Shown: positions 51,937 to 61,286 of the stretch, piece after piece
How the letters are laid out: each line of letters begins with the position of its first letter
Position numbering within the stretch: position 1 is the first letter of the stretch
DNA from: Agromyces sp. Leaf222
GTDB taxonomy: Bacteria > Actinomycetota > Actinomycetes > Actinomycetales > Microbacteriaceae
DNA: 64,000 nt
Direction: 5' to 3'
Assembly (NCBI RefSeq): GCF_001421565.1
Contig: NZ_LMKQ01000001.1
Location: 2,914,934-2,978,933, forward strand
Translations under genes and position numbers: made by a program
The notes under the pieces: model-generated
Database searches by the model: none
Seen by the model: the letters and a program-made list of their open reading frames with translations, nothing else
Told to the model about the DNA's origin: nothing

Positions 51937-53358
51937 TCACCAGACGAGCGGATGCCGCGGCGCACGCCGCAGCCGACGCTCGAGCTGCGCCGCGAGCGCG
52001 AACAGCACCGCCTCGCCGCCGGGACGCCCGATGAGCTGGACGCCCATGGGCACGCCGGCCTCCGTGACCTCGACGGGCACCGTGATCGCCGGCAGCCCGG
52101 CGACGTTGACGAACGACGTGAACGGCGTCACCTGCACCTGCTGCGCGAAGTTGCGTTCGCCGTCGACCGCGTCGTACCAGCCGACGGCCGGCGGCGTGAG
52201 CGCGAGCGCGGGCGTGAGCACAGCGTCGTACGAGGCGAACCTCGTGATCACGCGCCGTTCGAAGTCCGACAGCCACGCGAGCGCCTCGGCGAGCTGCCTG
52301 GACGGCAGCGCACGTCCGCGATCGACGAGCCACTGCGTGAGCGGTTCCAGCAGTGCGAGCCGCTCGTCGTCGACGGGGATCGTCGCGGCCCCCGCCTGCC
52401 AGATCGTGCGGAACGCGTCGGGATACCCGGGCTCCGGCGCATCCGGAACCGCCTCGATGCCGTGCCGGCCGCCGTCGAGCACCGCGATGGCCCGATCGAG
52501 CGCGGAGCGCGCCTGGGGCGCGATCGTGATCTCGTACGCGTCGTCCCACGGCGTCTCGGTCATGACGCCGATCTGGAACCGCCCCTCGCCTCGGATCGCC
52601 TCGCCGAGGTACGGCCCGTCGTCGCCGGGCGCTCGAACCGCGTAGGCGTGCGCCGCCGGATACCCCGTCGGGGCGATCAGCCCGTCGAGGAGCAACGCGG
52701 CGTCGGCGACCGTGCGACCGATCGCCCCCACGACGCCGAGGCCGGCGAGCCCGCCGAGTCCGGAGCCGGACGGCACGCGACCGCGCGAGGGCTTGATGCC
52801 GACGAGGCCACACACCGCCGCGGGGATCCGGATCGATCCCCCGCCGTCGGAGCCGGGCGCGAACGGCAGCATGCCGGAGGCCACGGCCGCCGCCGCTCCT
52901 CCGCTCGACCCGCCGGCGCCGAGCGTCGGATCCCACGGATTGCGGGTCGGGCGCCCGACGAGCGCCTCGGTGTACGAGGGCAGGCCGAACTCGGGGGTCG
53001 CCGTCTTGCCGAGGCTGACCGCACCGGCGGCGTCGACGGCCAGCACGAGCTCGTCGGAGGCATCCGGCACGAAGCCCTCGAACGCCCGCGAGCCGAACGC
53101 GGCCGGCACGCCCTCTCGGCGGTGCAGGTCCTTGTCGGCGAGCGGCAGTCCCCAGAGCGGCGCGGGCTTCGGCACGTTGCGCGTGACGAACTCGGCGCGC
53201 TCGAGCGCGCGCTCGGGGGTCAGCGTCGCGAAGGCCGCCACCTGGGGGTCGAGGCGCTCGGCGCGTTCGAGGTAATGGCGGGTGAGCTCGACCGGCGACA
53301 CCTCCCCGCGTTGCAGCAGCTGGTGCAGTTCGAGGGCGGTGTGCTCGTGCAGGTCCAC
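51937..53358 (-). CDS. amidase (amidase signature family)
   Basis: 473 residues. Complete Ser-cisSer-Lys triad elements: Lys in GLPLADKDLHRR, LGAGGSSGGAAAAVASGM and GSDGGGSIRIPAA (nucleophile Ser). The C terminus has GLPAITVPVEVTEAGVPMGVQLIG. It hydrolyses amides such as short aliphatic amides, nitrile-derived amides or peptides; the substrate is not determined. The stop lies just upstream of the SIP promoter on the same strand. Divergent from the 53433 membrane gene. Confidence 0.94.
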   Translation of the reverse strand: MDLHEHTALELHQLLQRGEVSPVELTRHYLERAERLDPQVAAFATLTPERALERAEFVTRNVPKPAPLWGLPLADKDLHRREGVPAAFGSRAFEGFVPDASDELVLAVDAAGAVSLGKTATPEFGLPSYTEALVGRPTRNPWDPTLGAGGSSGGAAAAVASGMLPFAPGSDGGGSIRIPAAVCGLVGIKPSRGRVPSGSGLGGLAGLGVVGAIGRTVADAALLLDGLIAPTGYPAAHAYAVRAPGDDGPYLGEAIRGEGRFQIGVMTETPWDDAYEITIAPQARSALDRAIAVLDGGRHGIEAVPDAPEPGYPDAFRTIWQAGAATIPVDDERLALLEPLTQWLVDRGRALPSRQLAEALAWLSDFERRVITRFASYDAVLTPALALTPPAVGWYDAVDGERNFAQQVQVTPFTSFVNVAGLPAITVPVEVTEAGVPMGVQLIGRPGGEAVLFALAAQLERRLRRAPRHPLVW

Positions 53359-53432
53359 CTCTCGAGCCTACGACCAGCGCGTCGCATCCTCGCCCGGCCG
53401 GTCGGGCCTGGCCTGCCGCTAGCATGGCGCCC

Positions 53433-54080
53433 GTGGGCACGAACCGGGTCGCAACCAGGGTCACGACCTCGATCACGCGGCATCCGCTGGTCTGGGGCGT
53501 CGGGTGGAGCATCGTGTTCGGCGTCGCGCTCGTCGTCGCGGTCGGGCTCGACTGGCACGGACTGATCGACTGGCTCCTGATCTTCCTGCTCGTGCTGCCG
53601 TCGACGATCGCGACCGTGCTCGTGCTGGCGGCGACGCCCCGGTCGCATTTCGAGGCGATGAGCTCGGTGTTCTCGCACTTCCTCGTGCGCTACCTCGCCC
53701 TCGTGTTCGGCCTGGCCGCCTGGGGCCTCTCGGTGGTCGTCGGCGCGGCCATCTCGCAGTCGATCCAGCTCGCGGCCGAGCAGCGCGAGGATGAGATCAT
53801 CGGCATCGGGATCGACCTGATGCTCGTCGTCGTCCCGATCGTGGCCGCCGTGCTCTGGGGGGCGTTCGTGCTGCGGTGCGCGTGGTTCCTCGTGCGGGTC
53901 CGCGGTTGGGCCGAGGTGCCGACGGCCGACCGGGTGCCCGCGCACCTGCTCGGGACGAGACCGGCGCTGCGGCGGATCGTGGTCGGCCTCGCCCATCCCG
54001 TGCTCTTCGCGGTGACCGGCCTGGTCGTGGCGATCGCGGGGCCGTCGGCCGTCGGCGGCACCCTCGACATCACCCTCTGA
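53433..54080 (+). CDS. hypothetical integral membrane protein
   Basis: 215 residues (218 from ATG 53424). Four to five membrane helices: about 15-38, 40-60, 80-102, 120-140 and 185-208, with a short Glu-rich loop between helices 3 and 4 (AEQREDEIIG). No motif or family recognised. Start: the ATG at 53424 lies inside a TAGCAT box, while GTG 53433 follows that box by seven bases, so GTG with a leaderless mRNA is more likely. Confidence 0.75.
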   Translation: MGTNRVATRVTTSITRHPLVWGVGWSIVFGVALVVAVGLDWHGLIDWLLIFLLVLPSTIATVLVLAATPRSHFEAMSSVFSHFLVRYLALVFGLAAWGLSVVVGAAISQSIQLAAEQREDEIIGIGIDLMLVVVPIVAAVLWGAFVLRCAWFLVRVRGWAEVPTADRVPAHLLGTRPALRRIVVGLAHPVLFAVTGLVVAIAGPSAVGGTLDITL

Positions 54081-54090
54081 GCCGTCGGGG

Positions 54091-54669
54091 CTACTTGAGC
54101 GAGCGCTGCAGCAGCACCGTGCCGAGCCACCGGTCGAACTTGAAGCCGACCCGGCCCATGCGGCCGATCTCGGTGAAGCCGAACTTCTCGTGCAGCGCGA
54201 TCGACGCGTCGGCGCCCTGGTCGGCGATGACCGCGAGCATCTCCTTGAGCCCGGCCGCCTTCGAACGGTCGATGAGCTCGCCGAGCAGCGCCCGCCCGAG
54301 CCCCTTGCCCGCGGCGGCCGGCCCGAGGTAGATCGAGTTCTCGACCGTGAACCGGTAGGCGCGCTTCGGCTTCCACGGGGCGACCAGCGCGTAGCCGAGC
54401 AGCTGGCCCGACGGCGCGACGGCCACGATGAACGGCATGCCGAGCTTGGTCAGGTACGCGAACTTCGCCTTCCACTCCCTCAGGGTCATGGCGTCCTCAT
54501 CGAAGGTGACCGTGGAGTTGGCGACGTAGTAGTTGTAGATCTCGCGCACCGCTGGCAGGTCGGCCGCCACGGCGTCACGGAGTTCGTACGTGAACGGCGC
54601 CTCGGGCTGCGGGGGCTTGCGCAGGTGCCGCGGCAGTTCCCGGCGCGGCTGGTATTCCTCCTCGAGCAT
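54091..54669 (-). CDS. GNAT-family N-acetyltransferase (phosphinothricin acetyltransferase-like)
   Basis: 192 residues. The segment DLPAVREIYNYYVANSTVTF followed by DED is typical of the PAT/BAR group; the acetyl-CoA loop is LGPAAAGKGLGRALLGELID, and the tail KFGFTEIGRMGRVGFKFDRW matches. It acetylates an amino group such as on phosphinothricin, methionine sulfoximine or a peptide. A TAGGGT box seven bases before ATG 54669 suggests a leaderless mRNA. Convergent with the membrane gene, 10 bases apart. The N-terminal 30 residues (YQPRRELPRHLRKPPQ) are unusual. Confidence 0.9.
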   Translation of the reverse strand: MLEEEYQPRRELPRHLRKPPQPEAPFTYELRDAVAADLPAVREIYNYYVANSTVTFDEDAMTLREWKAKFAYLTKLGMPFIVAVAPSGQLLGYALVAPWKPKRAYRFTVENSIYLGPAAAGKGLGRALLGELIDRSKAAGLKEMLAVIADQGADASIALHEKFGFTEIGRMGRVGFKFDRWLGTVLLQRSLK

Positions 54670-54766
54670 GCCGACCACCCTACGCCGCGGAGGTCGCGGG
54701 CGGAGGTCGCGGGCTCCGCCGAACGGCGCGCCACGAGCGGATGTCACGGGCGGCCGTCATGAGCCG

Positions 54767-54794
54767 ATGGGCGGATGCCGCGGCATCCGCCCAT
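54767..54794. terminator. Terminator hairpin after ung (palindrome with GGATGCCGC pair)
   Basis: A perfect 28-base palindrome centred between 54780 and 54781; the two halves each carry GGATGCCGC/GCGGCATCC. It starts five bases after the ung stop, on the minus-strand 3' side. Confidence 0.8.
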
Positions 54795-54798
54795 GCGA

Positions 54799-55485
54799 TC
54801 AGTCGAGCGACCAGTCGACCGCCGCCGCGCCCTGCGCCGAGAGCAGCTCGTCGGCACGGCTGAACGGCCTCGAGCCGAAGAATCCCCGCCTGGCCGAGAG
54901 CGGACTCGGGTGAGCCGACTCGATCACGGGCGTGTCCCCGAGCAGCGGCCTCAGCTGCTGCGCGTCGCGCCCCCAGAGGATCGCGACGAGCGGGGCGTCG
55001 CGTGCCGCGAGCGTGCGGATCGCGTGGTCGGTGACCCGCTCCCACCCCCTGCCGCGGTGCGAGCCCGCCTCGCCTGGACGCACCGTGAGCACGCGGTTCA
55101 GCAGCATGACGCCGTTGCGCGCCCACGGGGTGAGGTCGCCATGGGGCGGGGGCACGACGCCGAGGTCTGCGGCGAGCTCGGTGTAGACGTTGCCGAGGCT
55201 CCGCGGCAGCGGGCGCACGTCGCGCTCGACCGCGAACGACAGGCCGATCGGATGCCCGGGGGTCGGGTATGGGTCCTGGCCGACGATGAGCACGCGCACC
55301 TCGTCGAGCGGCGTCGCGAACGCGCGCAGCACGCGATCACCGGCGGGAAGGTATCCGCGCCCGGCGGCCGTCTCGGCGCGGAGGAACTCGCCGAGCTGCG
55401 CGATCTCGAGGGCGACCGGGGCGAGCGCCTGCGCCCATCCGGCGTCGACGAGCCCCGCCTCGGCGAGCTCGTCGAGGGTCTTCAC
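54799..55485 (-). CDS. ung: uracil-DNA glycosylase
   Basis: 228 residues, family 1. It removes uracil from DNA. Water-activating loop [16 protein letters not shown] (69-84), [22 protein letters not shown], and the DNA-intercalation loop [21 protein letters not shown] are all intact. Start GTG 55485 (a second GTG at 55488 is equally possible) lies four bases after the S51-type gene stop. It is the last gene of a minus-strand chain with the S51 peptidase and phosphoribosyltransferase. Confidence 0.96.
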   Translation of the reverse strand: MKTLDELAEAGLVDAGWAQALAPVALEIAQLGEFLRAETAAGRGYLPAGDRVLRAFATPLDEVRVLIVGQDPYPTPGHPIGLSFAVERDVRPLPRSLGNVYTELAADLGVVPPPHGDLTPWARNGVMLLNRVLTVRPGEAGSHRGRGWERVTDHAIRTLAARDAPLVAILWGRDAQQLRPLLGDTPVIESAHPSPLSARRGFFGSRPFSRADELLSAQGAAAVDWSLD

Positions 55486-55489
55486 CACC

Positions 55490-56206
55490 TCAGGCGCCGA
55501 GCGTCGAGACGAGCACACCGCCGTCGGCGGGGAGCACACGCCAGACGCTGCCGGAGCCCACGACCCGCAGTCCGCCCTCGCCGACGATGAGCGCGGTGCG
55601 CTCGTCGATGCCGAGCGCGCTGTCGATGAGTCCGGATTCGACGGCCGCGACGAGGCGCGAGAGGTTGCCGCGTTGCGCGACGTGCGCGTCGACGGCGACG
55701 TCGACGAGTCCGATGCCGCCCTCGACCTCGAACTCGGCCCCCTCCTCGGACGGGTCCTCTGGCGAGACGACCACGCCGTCGATGCGGGATCCGCCGCCGA
55801 GCGACCCCTCTGCGGCGATCATCGCCCCAGCCGAGATGCCGAGGTACGGCACGCCAGACGCGACCTGGCGCCGCAGCTCGCCGAAGACCGGCTCGATGCC
55901 GGCGCGGACCTGCTCGACGATGCCCCCGCCGACGGCGATGCCGTCGACGTCGGCGATCGCGGTCGGCTCGACGAGCCCGCCGCCCTCGACGGCCGTCACG
56001 TGCGGCTCGAAGTCGCCCGCGGCCGAGAGCACCTCGACGAGCGTCTCGGCCTGCGCGGCACCGCCCGGATGCACCGACACCACGGCGATGCGGGGTCGCT
56101 GCCGGCCGGCGGCACGTGCGTGAGCGGCCGCCTCCTCGAGGAACGGCGCGTACAGCGCGGCCTGCGCGGCGCTCAACGCGCCGCCGCCGACGAGATGCAC
56201 GCTCAT
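55490..56206 (-). CDS. S51-type peptidase / glutamine amidotransferase-like protein
   Basis: 238 residues. [12 protein letters not shown] at the N terminus and [12 protein letters not shown], where the serine is the nucleophile of the Peptidase_S51 family (cyanophycinase, dipeptidase E, alpha-aspartyl dipeptidase). A conserved [13 protein letters not shown] segment is near the C terminus. It would cleave a beta-/alpha-aspartyl or other small peptide in the cytosol. Overlaps the phosphoribosyltransferase by four bases. Substrate unknown. Confidence 0.87.
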   Translation of the reverse strand: MSVHLVGGGALSAAQAALYAPFLEEAAAHARAAGRQRPRIAVVSVHPGGAAQAETLVEVLSAAGDFEPHVTAVEGGGLVEPTAIADVDGIAVGGGIVEQVRAGIEPVFGELRRQVASGVPYLGISAGAMIAAEGSLGGGSRIDGVVVSPEDPSEEGAEFEVEGGIGLVDVAVDAHVAQRGNLSRLVAAVESGLIDSALGIDERTALIVGEGGLRVVGSGSVWRVLPADGGVLVSTLGA

Positions 56207-56757
56207 GCGACCGACCCCGTCGCGCTCGCGGCCTGCGCCGCGGCATCCGGCACCTGCACCGGCGGCAGCGCCGACCACGGGAACACGATCCAGTCGTCGG
56301 TGCGCCGGTAGTCGAAGTCGGGCTCGAGCACCGTGTGCGACTTCGTGTAGAGCGTCGCGCTGCGCACGTCGGCGCCCGCGTCGCCCAGGATGGCGACGAC
56401 CTTGGCCAGCGTGCGGCCCGAGTCGGAGACGTCGTCGACGAGGAGCACGCGCTTGCCGCTGAGGGCGGGCGCATCGAGCATCGGCGGGTGCAGCACGGGC
56501 TCGGGCAGTCGCTCGTCGACGCCCGAGTAGAACTCCACGTTGATCGAGCCGCAGGCCTTGGTGCCGAGCGCATAGGCGATCGCACCGGCGAACAGCAGTC
56601 CCCCGCGCGCGATCGCGATGACCACGTCGGGCCGGAACCCGGAGCCGAGCACGTCGGCCGCGACCTGGCGCGAGGCCTCGGCGAAGTCGTCCCAGGTCAG
56701 GATCTCGCGGCGGATCCCGTCGTCGGCCGTGCCGGCGTCATTCGCATCGAAGGTCAT
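56203..56757 (-). CDS. phosphoribosyltransferase (hypoxanthine/xanthine-type family)
   Basis: 184 residues. PRPP-binding motif RVLLVDDVSDSGRTLA (about 104-119) and the N-terminal VVIAIARGGLLFAGAIAYAL loop. The YTKSHTVLEPDFDY hood is typical of xanthine/hypoxanthine-type purine salvage or of the putative PRTase family of actinobacteria. It forms a purine nucleotide from PRPP. A TACCCT box ends six bases before the ATG (leaderless type). First gene of the phosphoribosyltransferase-S51-ung run. Confidence 0.9.
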   Translation of the reverse strand: MTFDANDAGTADDGIRREILTWDDFAEASRQVAADVLGSGFRPDVVIAIARGGLLFAGAIAYALGTKACGSINVEFYSGVDERLPEPVLHPPMLDAPALSGKRVLLVDDVSDSGRTLAKVVAILGDAGADVRSATLYTKSHTVLEPDFDYRRTDDWIVFPWSALPPVQVPDAAAQAASATGSVA

Positions 56758-56827
56758 GCCCCAAGGGTACTGGCCGCGACCTCGACGACTCGGCCGGCGA
56801 CCGAACGTCCGCCGCCGCCGGACGGGC

Positions 56828-57610
56828 TCACCGTCCGGGCTCGCCGCTCCCCGCCTCGCCGTCGCCGAGCTCGACGTCCGCGGCATCCGCGATGAAGCCG
56901 CCTTCGGCCTCGGGCCTCGGCAGCCCGGTCTCGGGGTCGAGATGGACACGGTGCTGGCGCACCTGGCTCACGCGCTCGTTGATGTAGGAGATGATCGTCG
57001 CCGACGCGGTGCCGACGATGACGACGCCGCCGGCCATCAGGAAGACGGCGTAGAAGCGGCCCTCGGTCGTGACCGGGTACATGTCGCCGTAGCCGACCGT
57101 CGCGATCGTCACGATCGCCCACCAGATCGCATCGCCGAACGTCGTGATCGTCGCGCCCTCGGCGTACCGCTCGGCCTGCAGGGTCGCGAGGGCGATGAAG
57201 TACACGAAGACGATCGCGTAGCTCGCCGCGTAGATGACGATGTTCGCGCGCACCGCGGCGCCGCTCCGGCGCTGCAGGTAGGGCACCGCGTGCAGCAGCG
57301 TGAGCACCCGGAACGCACGGAACACGGGCACGAGGGCCGACAGCACGTCGATCGGGTGCGACCTGACGAACGCCCAGCGAGCGCCCTTCGGCGTGAGCAC
57401 GATGCGCACCGTGACATCGGCGACGAAGACGAGCCAGGCGAGCACGAGCGTCCAGAAGAGCACGGTGTCGGGCCCCCGCGGGATCGACGGGGTGAGCACG
57501 TACACCGAGTACGCGACGATGAACGCGACGCCGAGCACGACCAGCGGCATGGTCGTGCGACGCTCCCAGGCGATGCGCCTCGGAGCGTGGACCGGCGGCG
57601 CGGCGGCCAT
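56828..57610 (-). CDS. voltage-gated-type potassium channel
   Basis: 260 residues, six-helix Ion_trans fold: helices near 22-40, 50-70, 84-104 (S4-like with few arginines: Arg98, Arg101), 125-143, the pore helix plus TVGYGD selectivity filter (171-176), and 185-210. The short cytosolic C terminus ends without a recognisable RCK or CNBD domain. It lets potassium pass the inner membrane; gating is uncertain given the weak S4. It overlaps the SDR stop by ATGA. Confidence 0.93.
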   Translation of the reverse strand: MAAAPPVHAPRRIAWERRTTMPLVVLGVAFIVAYSVYVLTPSIPRGPDTVLFWTLVLAWLVFVADVTVRIVLTPKGARWAFVRSHPIDVLSALVPVFRAFRVLTLLHAVPYLQRRSGAAVRANIVIYAASYAIVFVYFIALATLQAERYAEGATITTFGDAIWWAIVTIATVGYGDMYPVTTEGRFYAVFLMAGGVVIVGTASATIISYINERVSQVRQHRVHLDPETGLPRPEAEGGFIADAADVELGDGEAGSGEPGR

Positions 57611-58392
57611 CAGTCCTCCGCTCGCACGACCAGCGGCCCCTTGGCGACGAGGTGCGGCGCGGACTGCGCGACGGGCTTCACCACGATGAGGTCGAGGTCG
57701 ACGTGCCGCGGCTTCGTGACCGCGTCGACGATGACCTCGGCGATGTCCTCGGCCACGAGCGGCTCGGGCACGCTCGAGTAGACGGCGTCGGCCCTCGCCC
57801 GGTCGCCGCCGAAGCGCACGAGGGCGAACTCGTCGGTCTTCACCATGCCCGGCGCCACCTCGATCACGCGGAGCGGTTCGCCGTTGAGCTCGAGCCGCAG
57901 CACCTCGGTGAGCGCGTGGGCGGCGAACTTCGCCGCGTTGTACCCGCCGCCGCCGACGTACGCCGTGTGACCGGCGATGGAGGTCACGTTCAGGATGTCG
58001 GCGACGCCGCGCTCCTGCGCACCACGGCGCAGCAGCGGCAGCAGCGCCGAGATCACGCGCTTGACGGCGAGCACGTTGACCTCGAACATCCACGCCCAGT
58101 CGTCGGTCGAGGAGCCCTCGACGCTGTCGAGCCCCTTCGCGCCGCCCGCGTTGTTCACGAGGGCGTGCACGCCGCCGGTCGCCTCGAGGTGGTCGCGCAA
58201 CGCCTCGACGTCGGCCTGCACGGTGAGGTCGGCGACGAACACCGACGCCCCGGTCTCCGCGGCGAGCGCCTGCAGCCGGTCCTCTCGGCGGGCGACGCCG
58301 ACGACGTCCCAGCCGGCCGCCCTGAAGGCGCGAACGGTGGCCGCTCCGATGCCCGAACTCGCACCCGTCACGACCACACGCAGTTCACTCAT
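57610..58392 (-). CDS. short-chain dehydrogenase/reductase
   Basis: 260 residues, classical SDR. NAD(P)-binding VVTGASSGIGAATVRAF (7-23), the NNAG motif, catalytic Ser in NVTSIAGHTAYVGG and YNAAK (Tyr-x3-Lys). The cofactor is probably NADP(H), given the basic ARREDR turn. Start ATG 58392 has CAGAAT six bases upstream, a leaderless-type arrangement. It precedes the potassium channel gene and is divergent from the acyltransferase. Confidence 0.95.
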   Translation of the reverse strand: MSELRVVVTGASSGIGAATVRAFRAAGWDVVGVARREDRLQALAAETGASVFVADLTVQADVEALRDHLEATGGVHALVNNAGGAKGLDSVEGSSTDDWAWMFEVNVLAVKRVISALLPLLRRGAQERGVADILNVTSIAGHTAYVGGGGYNAAKFAAHALTEVLRLELNGEPLRVIEVAPGMVKTDEFALVRFGGDRARADAVYSSVPEPLVAEDIAEVIVDAVTKPRHVDLDLIVVKPVAQSAPHLVAKGPLVVRAED

Positions 58393-58537
58393 GCGCCCAT
58401 TCTGCCGTGCGACGAGCGGATGCCGCGCGCAGGCGTCGCGCCGTGCCGCGACGCATGGACGACCGGTCACCGGGTCGTGCCCCGGCGCACCCCGGCCTGC
58501 GACCGCACGCCGACCTGCGACATCCGGCGCTCTGCGC

Positions 58538-58543
58538 TTGAAT
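58538..58543 (+). promoter_or_regulatory. -10 box of the membrane acyltransferase gene (leaderless type)
   Basis: TTGAAT ends six bases before ATG 58550, with no ribosome site between. The divergent SDR gene has a matching CAGAAT on the other strand. Confidence 0.35.
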
Positions 58544-58549
58544 GGACGG

Positions 58550-59650
58550 ATGCACCGCACCGGCCCGGCTCGACCTCAGACCAGGCGACGCGTGCCGCTC
58601 TGGGACAACGCCCGCTGGATCGCGATCACGCTCGTCGTGATCGGACACGGCATCCTGCCGTTGATCGCCGAGTCCGACAGCGCATACAGCGTCTACCTGT
58701 TCATCTACTCGTTCCACGTCGCCGTCTTCGTCACGGTCAGCGGGTACTTCGCGAAGTCCGGGCCGCCGAACGCGAAGGCGCTGCGGCAGATCATGACCGA
58801 CATCGTCTTCCCGTTCTTCATCTTCGAGACGATCTGGAGCCTCATCAAGTGGCTCCTCGGCGGCGAGTTCGCGCTCGACTTCACGACCGCGTCGTGGACC
58901 CTCTGGTTCCTCATCGCGCTCGCCGTGTGGCGCATCGTGCTGCCCTACCTCGTGCTGCTGCGATATCCGCTCATCATCGCGATCCTCATCTCCATCGGCG
59001 CGGGGTACACCGAGACGATCGACTCGACGCTCGCGCTCTCGCGCACGCTCGGCATGCTGCCCTTCTTCGTGTTCGGCTGGAAGCTGCGGCAGTGGCAGGT
59101 GACCGACCGCTGGCTCGACCTCCGACCGGCGGTGGCCTGGCGGTGGCGGGCGGGTGCGATCGCCCTGCTCGGCGTCGTGCTCGCGTTCATGCCCGCGACG
59201 ATCGAGACCCTGCGCGACCTGAAGCTGCGACGGTTCATGCTGTACGACGAGTCGTACCAGGCGATCGGCTACGACGAGCCGTGGTCGGGCGGCATCCGCC
59301 TCGTGCTGCTGCTCACCGCGATGCTGCTCACCGTCGCGTTCCTGCTGCTCATGCCGCGCGGAAAGCACTGGTTCACGGCCTTCGGCGGCGCGACGATGTA
59401 CATCTACCTGCTGCACACGTTCGTGCTCTATCCGTTCCGCGAGACGCCGGTGCTCGCGGGCGACCAGCCGTTCTGGGTGCTGCCGGCGATGATGCTGTTC
59501 TGCATCGGCCTCTCGATCGTGCTCGCGCTGAAACCGGTGCGGCGGGTGTTCCGCCCGCTGGTGCAGCCGCGAGCCCGCTGGCTCTTCCGGCCGGAGCCGT
59601 CGACCGCGACGGGCACGATCGTGCTGCCGCCGCTGCCCGACGAGCGCTGA
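58550..59650 (+). CDS. membrane acyltransferase (Acyltransferase_3 family)
   Basis: 366 residues with about ten membrane helices. The start PLWDNARWIAITLVVIGHGI contains the family's D-N-x-R and G-H motifs; also typical are FHVAVFVTVSGYFAKSG and MYIYLLHTFVLYPF. The family acetylates sugars of cell-wall or exported polymers in the inner membrane (fucose 4-O-acetylase group). The acceptor is unknown. It stands alone between the SDR and metY. Confidence 0.88.
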   Translation: MHRTGPARPQTRRRVPLWDNARWIAITLVVIGHGILPLIAESDSAYSVYLFIYSFHVAVFVTVSGYFAKSGPPNAKALRQIMTDIVFPFFIFETIWSLIKWLLGGEFALDFTTASWTLWFLIALAVWRIVLPYLVLLRYPLIIAILISIGAGYTETIDSTLALSRTLGMLPFFVFGWKLRQWQVTDRWLDLRPAVAWRWRAGAIALLGVVLAFMPATIETLRDLKLRRFMLYDESYQAIGYDEPWSGGIRLVLLLTAMLLTVAFLLLMPRGKHWFTAFGGATMYIYLLHTFVLYPFRETPVLAGDQPFWVLPAMMLFCIGLSIVLALKPVRRVFRPLVQPRARWLFRPEPSTATGTIVLPPLPDER

Positions 59651-59772
59651 CCCGACCGCGCGTGACGGGCCGTGACGCCGTGTTTCGCGGCCCGTTGCCG
59701 CTCGTGCGGCGCGAACGTAGCGTGGCTGCATCGCGGCGAGCCCGCGCCACGATCCCAGAAGGAGAGACCACG

Positions 59773-61098
59773 ATGAGCGAACGCGCCGCCGACTGGCGTT
59801 TCGAGACCAAGCAGGTGCACTCCGGGGCAGCGCCCGACCCGGTGACGCACGCCCGCGCGACCCCGATCTACCAGACCACGTCCTACGTGTTCGACAACGC
59901 CCAGCACGCGCAGAACCTGTTCGCGCTGGCCGAGTTCGGCAACATCTACACGCGCATCATGAACCCGACGCAGGCCGTCGTCGAAGAGCGCCTCGCCGCG
60001 CTCGAAGGGGGCACCGGAGCCCTCCTCGTCGCATCGGGCCAGGCGGCCGAGACGTTCGCGGTCCTGAACATCGCGCAGGCGGGCGACCACATCGTCTCGT
60101 CGAGCTCGATCTACGGCGGCACCTACAACCTCTTCAAGTACACGCTCGGCAAGCTCGGCATCGAGACCACGTTCGTCGAGAACCAGGACGACGCCGAGGA
60201 GTGGCGCCGCGCGGTGCGCCCGAACACGAAGCTCTTCTTCGCCGAGACCATCGGCAACCCGAAGATCAACGTGCTCGACATCGAGCTCGTCGCGGGCATC
60301 GCGCACGAGGCGGGCATCCCCCTCATCGTCGACAACACGATCGCGACGCCGTACCTGATCCGCCCGTTCGAGCACGGTGCCGACATCGTGGTGCACTCGG
60401 CGACGAAGTTCCTCGGCGGCCACGGCACGGTCATCGGCGGCATCATCGTCGACGGCGGCACCTTCGAGTGGTCGAAGAACGTCGACAAGTTCCCCGGCCT
60501 GACCGAGCCCGACCCGTCGTACCACGGCGCCAGCTACACGGCCGCGGTCGGCGACCCCCTCGCGTACATCATCAAGGCGCGCGTGCAGCTGCTGCGCGAC
60601 CTCGGCGCGTCGATCGCCCCGGCGAGCGCATGGCAGCTGATCCAGGGCATCGAGACGCTCTCGCTGCGCATCGAGCGTCACGTGCAGAACACGCAGGAGA
60701 TCGCGGAGTGGCTCGACAACCACCCCGACGTCGCGAGCGTCAACTACTCGGGCCTGCCGTCGAGCCCGTGGTACGCGGCCGCCAACAAGTACGCCCCCAA
60801 AGGCGTCGGCGCGGTGCTCTCGTTCGAGCTCAAGGGCGGCGTCGACGCCGGCCGTGCGCTCGTCGACAACCTCGACCTGTTCAGCCACCTGGCGAACATC
60901 GGCGACGTGCGCTCCCTCGTGATCCACCCGGCGTCCACGACGCACTCGCAGCTCACGCCCGAGCAGCAGCTCACGACGGGCGTCACGCCCGGGCTCGTGC
61001 GCCTCTCGGTGGGCATCGAGAACGTCGAGGACCTCAAGGGCGACCTCGAGGCCGGCTTCGCGGCGGCTCGCGCCGCGACGGCGGCCGCGCGCCTCTGA
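59773..61098 (+). CDS. metY: O-acetylhomoserine aminocarboxypropyltransferase (O-acetylhomoserine sulfhydrylase)
   Basis: 441 residues, Cys/Met-metabolism PLP enzyme. It joins O-acetylhomoserine and sulfide into homocysteine. PLP lysine Lys212 in [11 protein letters not shown]; substrate motifs YTRIMNPTQ and [10 protein letters not shown]; the insertion with [12 protein letters not shown] is typical of MetY rather than MetB. AGAAGGAGAG ribosome site. It precedes metX across a strong palindrome. Confidence 0.96.
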   Translation: MSERAADWRFETKQVHSGAAPDPVTHARATPIYQTTSYVFDNAQHAQNLFALAEFGNIYTRIMNPTQAVVEERLAALEGGTGALLVASGQAAETFAVLNIAQAGDHIVSSSSIYGGTYNLFKYTLGKLGIETTFVENQDDAEEWRRAVRPNTKLFFAETIGNPKINVLDIELVAGIAHEAGIPLIVDNTIATPYLIRPFEHGADIVVHSATKFLGGHGTVIGGIIVDGGTFEWSKNVDKFPGLTEPDPSYHGASYTAAVGDPLAYIIKARVQLLRDLGASIAPASAWQLIQGIETLSLRIERHVQNTQEIAEWLDNHPDVASVNYSGLPSSPWYAAANKYAPKGVGAVLSFELKGGVDAGRALVDNLDLFSHLANIGDVRSLVIHPASTTHSQLTPEQQLTTGVTPGLVRLSVGIENVEDLKGDLEAGFAAARAATAAARL

Positions 61099-61127
61099 CC
61101 GACAGGGGCCGGGCCCCGACACGATCG

Positions 61128-61171
61128 ACGGCGGATGCCGCGGGCGAACGTTCGCCCGCGGCATCCGCCGT
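61128..61171. terminator. Perfect 44-base palindrome terminator after metY
   Basis: Perfect palindrome centred between 61149 and 61150, with GGATGCCGC (61133-61141) and GCGGCATCC inverted copies on each side. It is the longest hairpin in the window and separates metY from metX. Confidence 0.85.
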
Positions 61172-61286
61172 TCGTCGTCGCAGACGTCGTAGCACACGTC
61201 GGAGCATCGACCGCGCCGTGGCCGGCCGTCGAGCCGGTCGTGTAACAAAGCACCGAGCCGACCCCGCATTCGGGAGAATCGAGACC

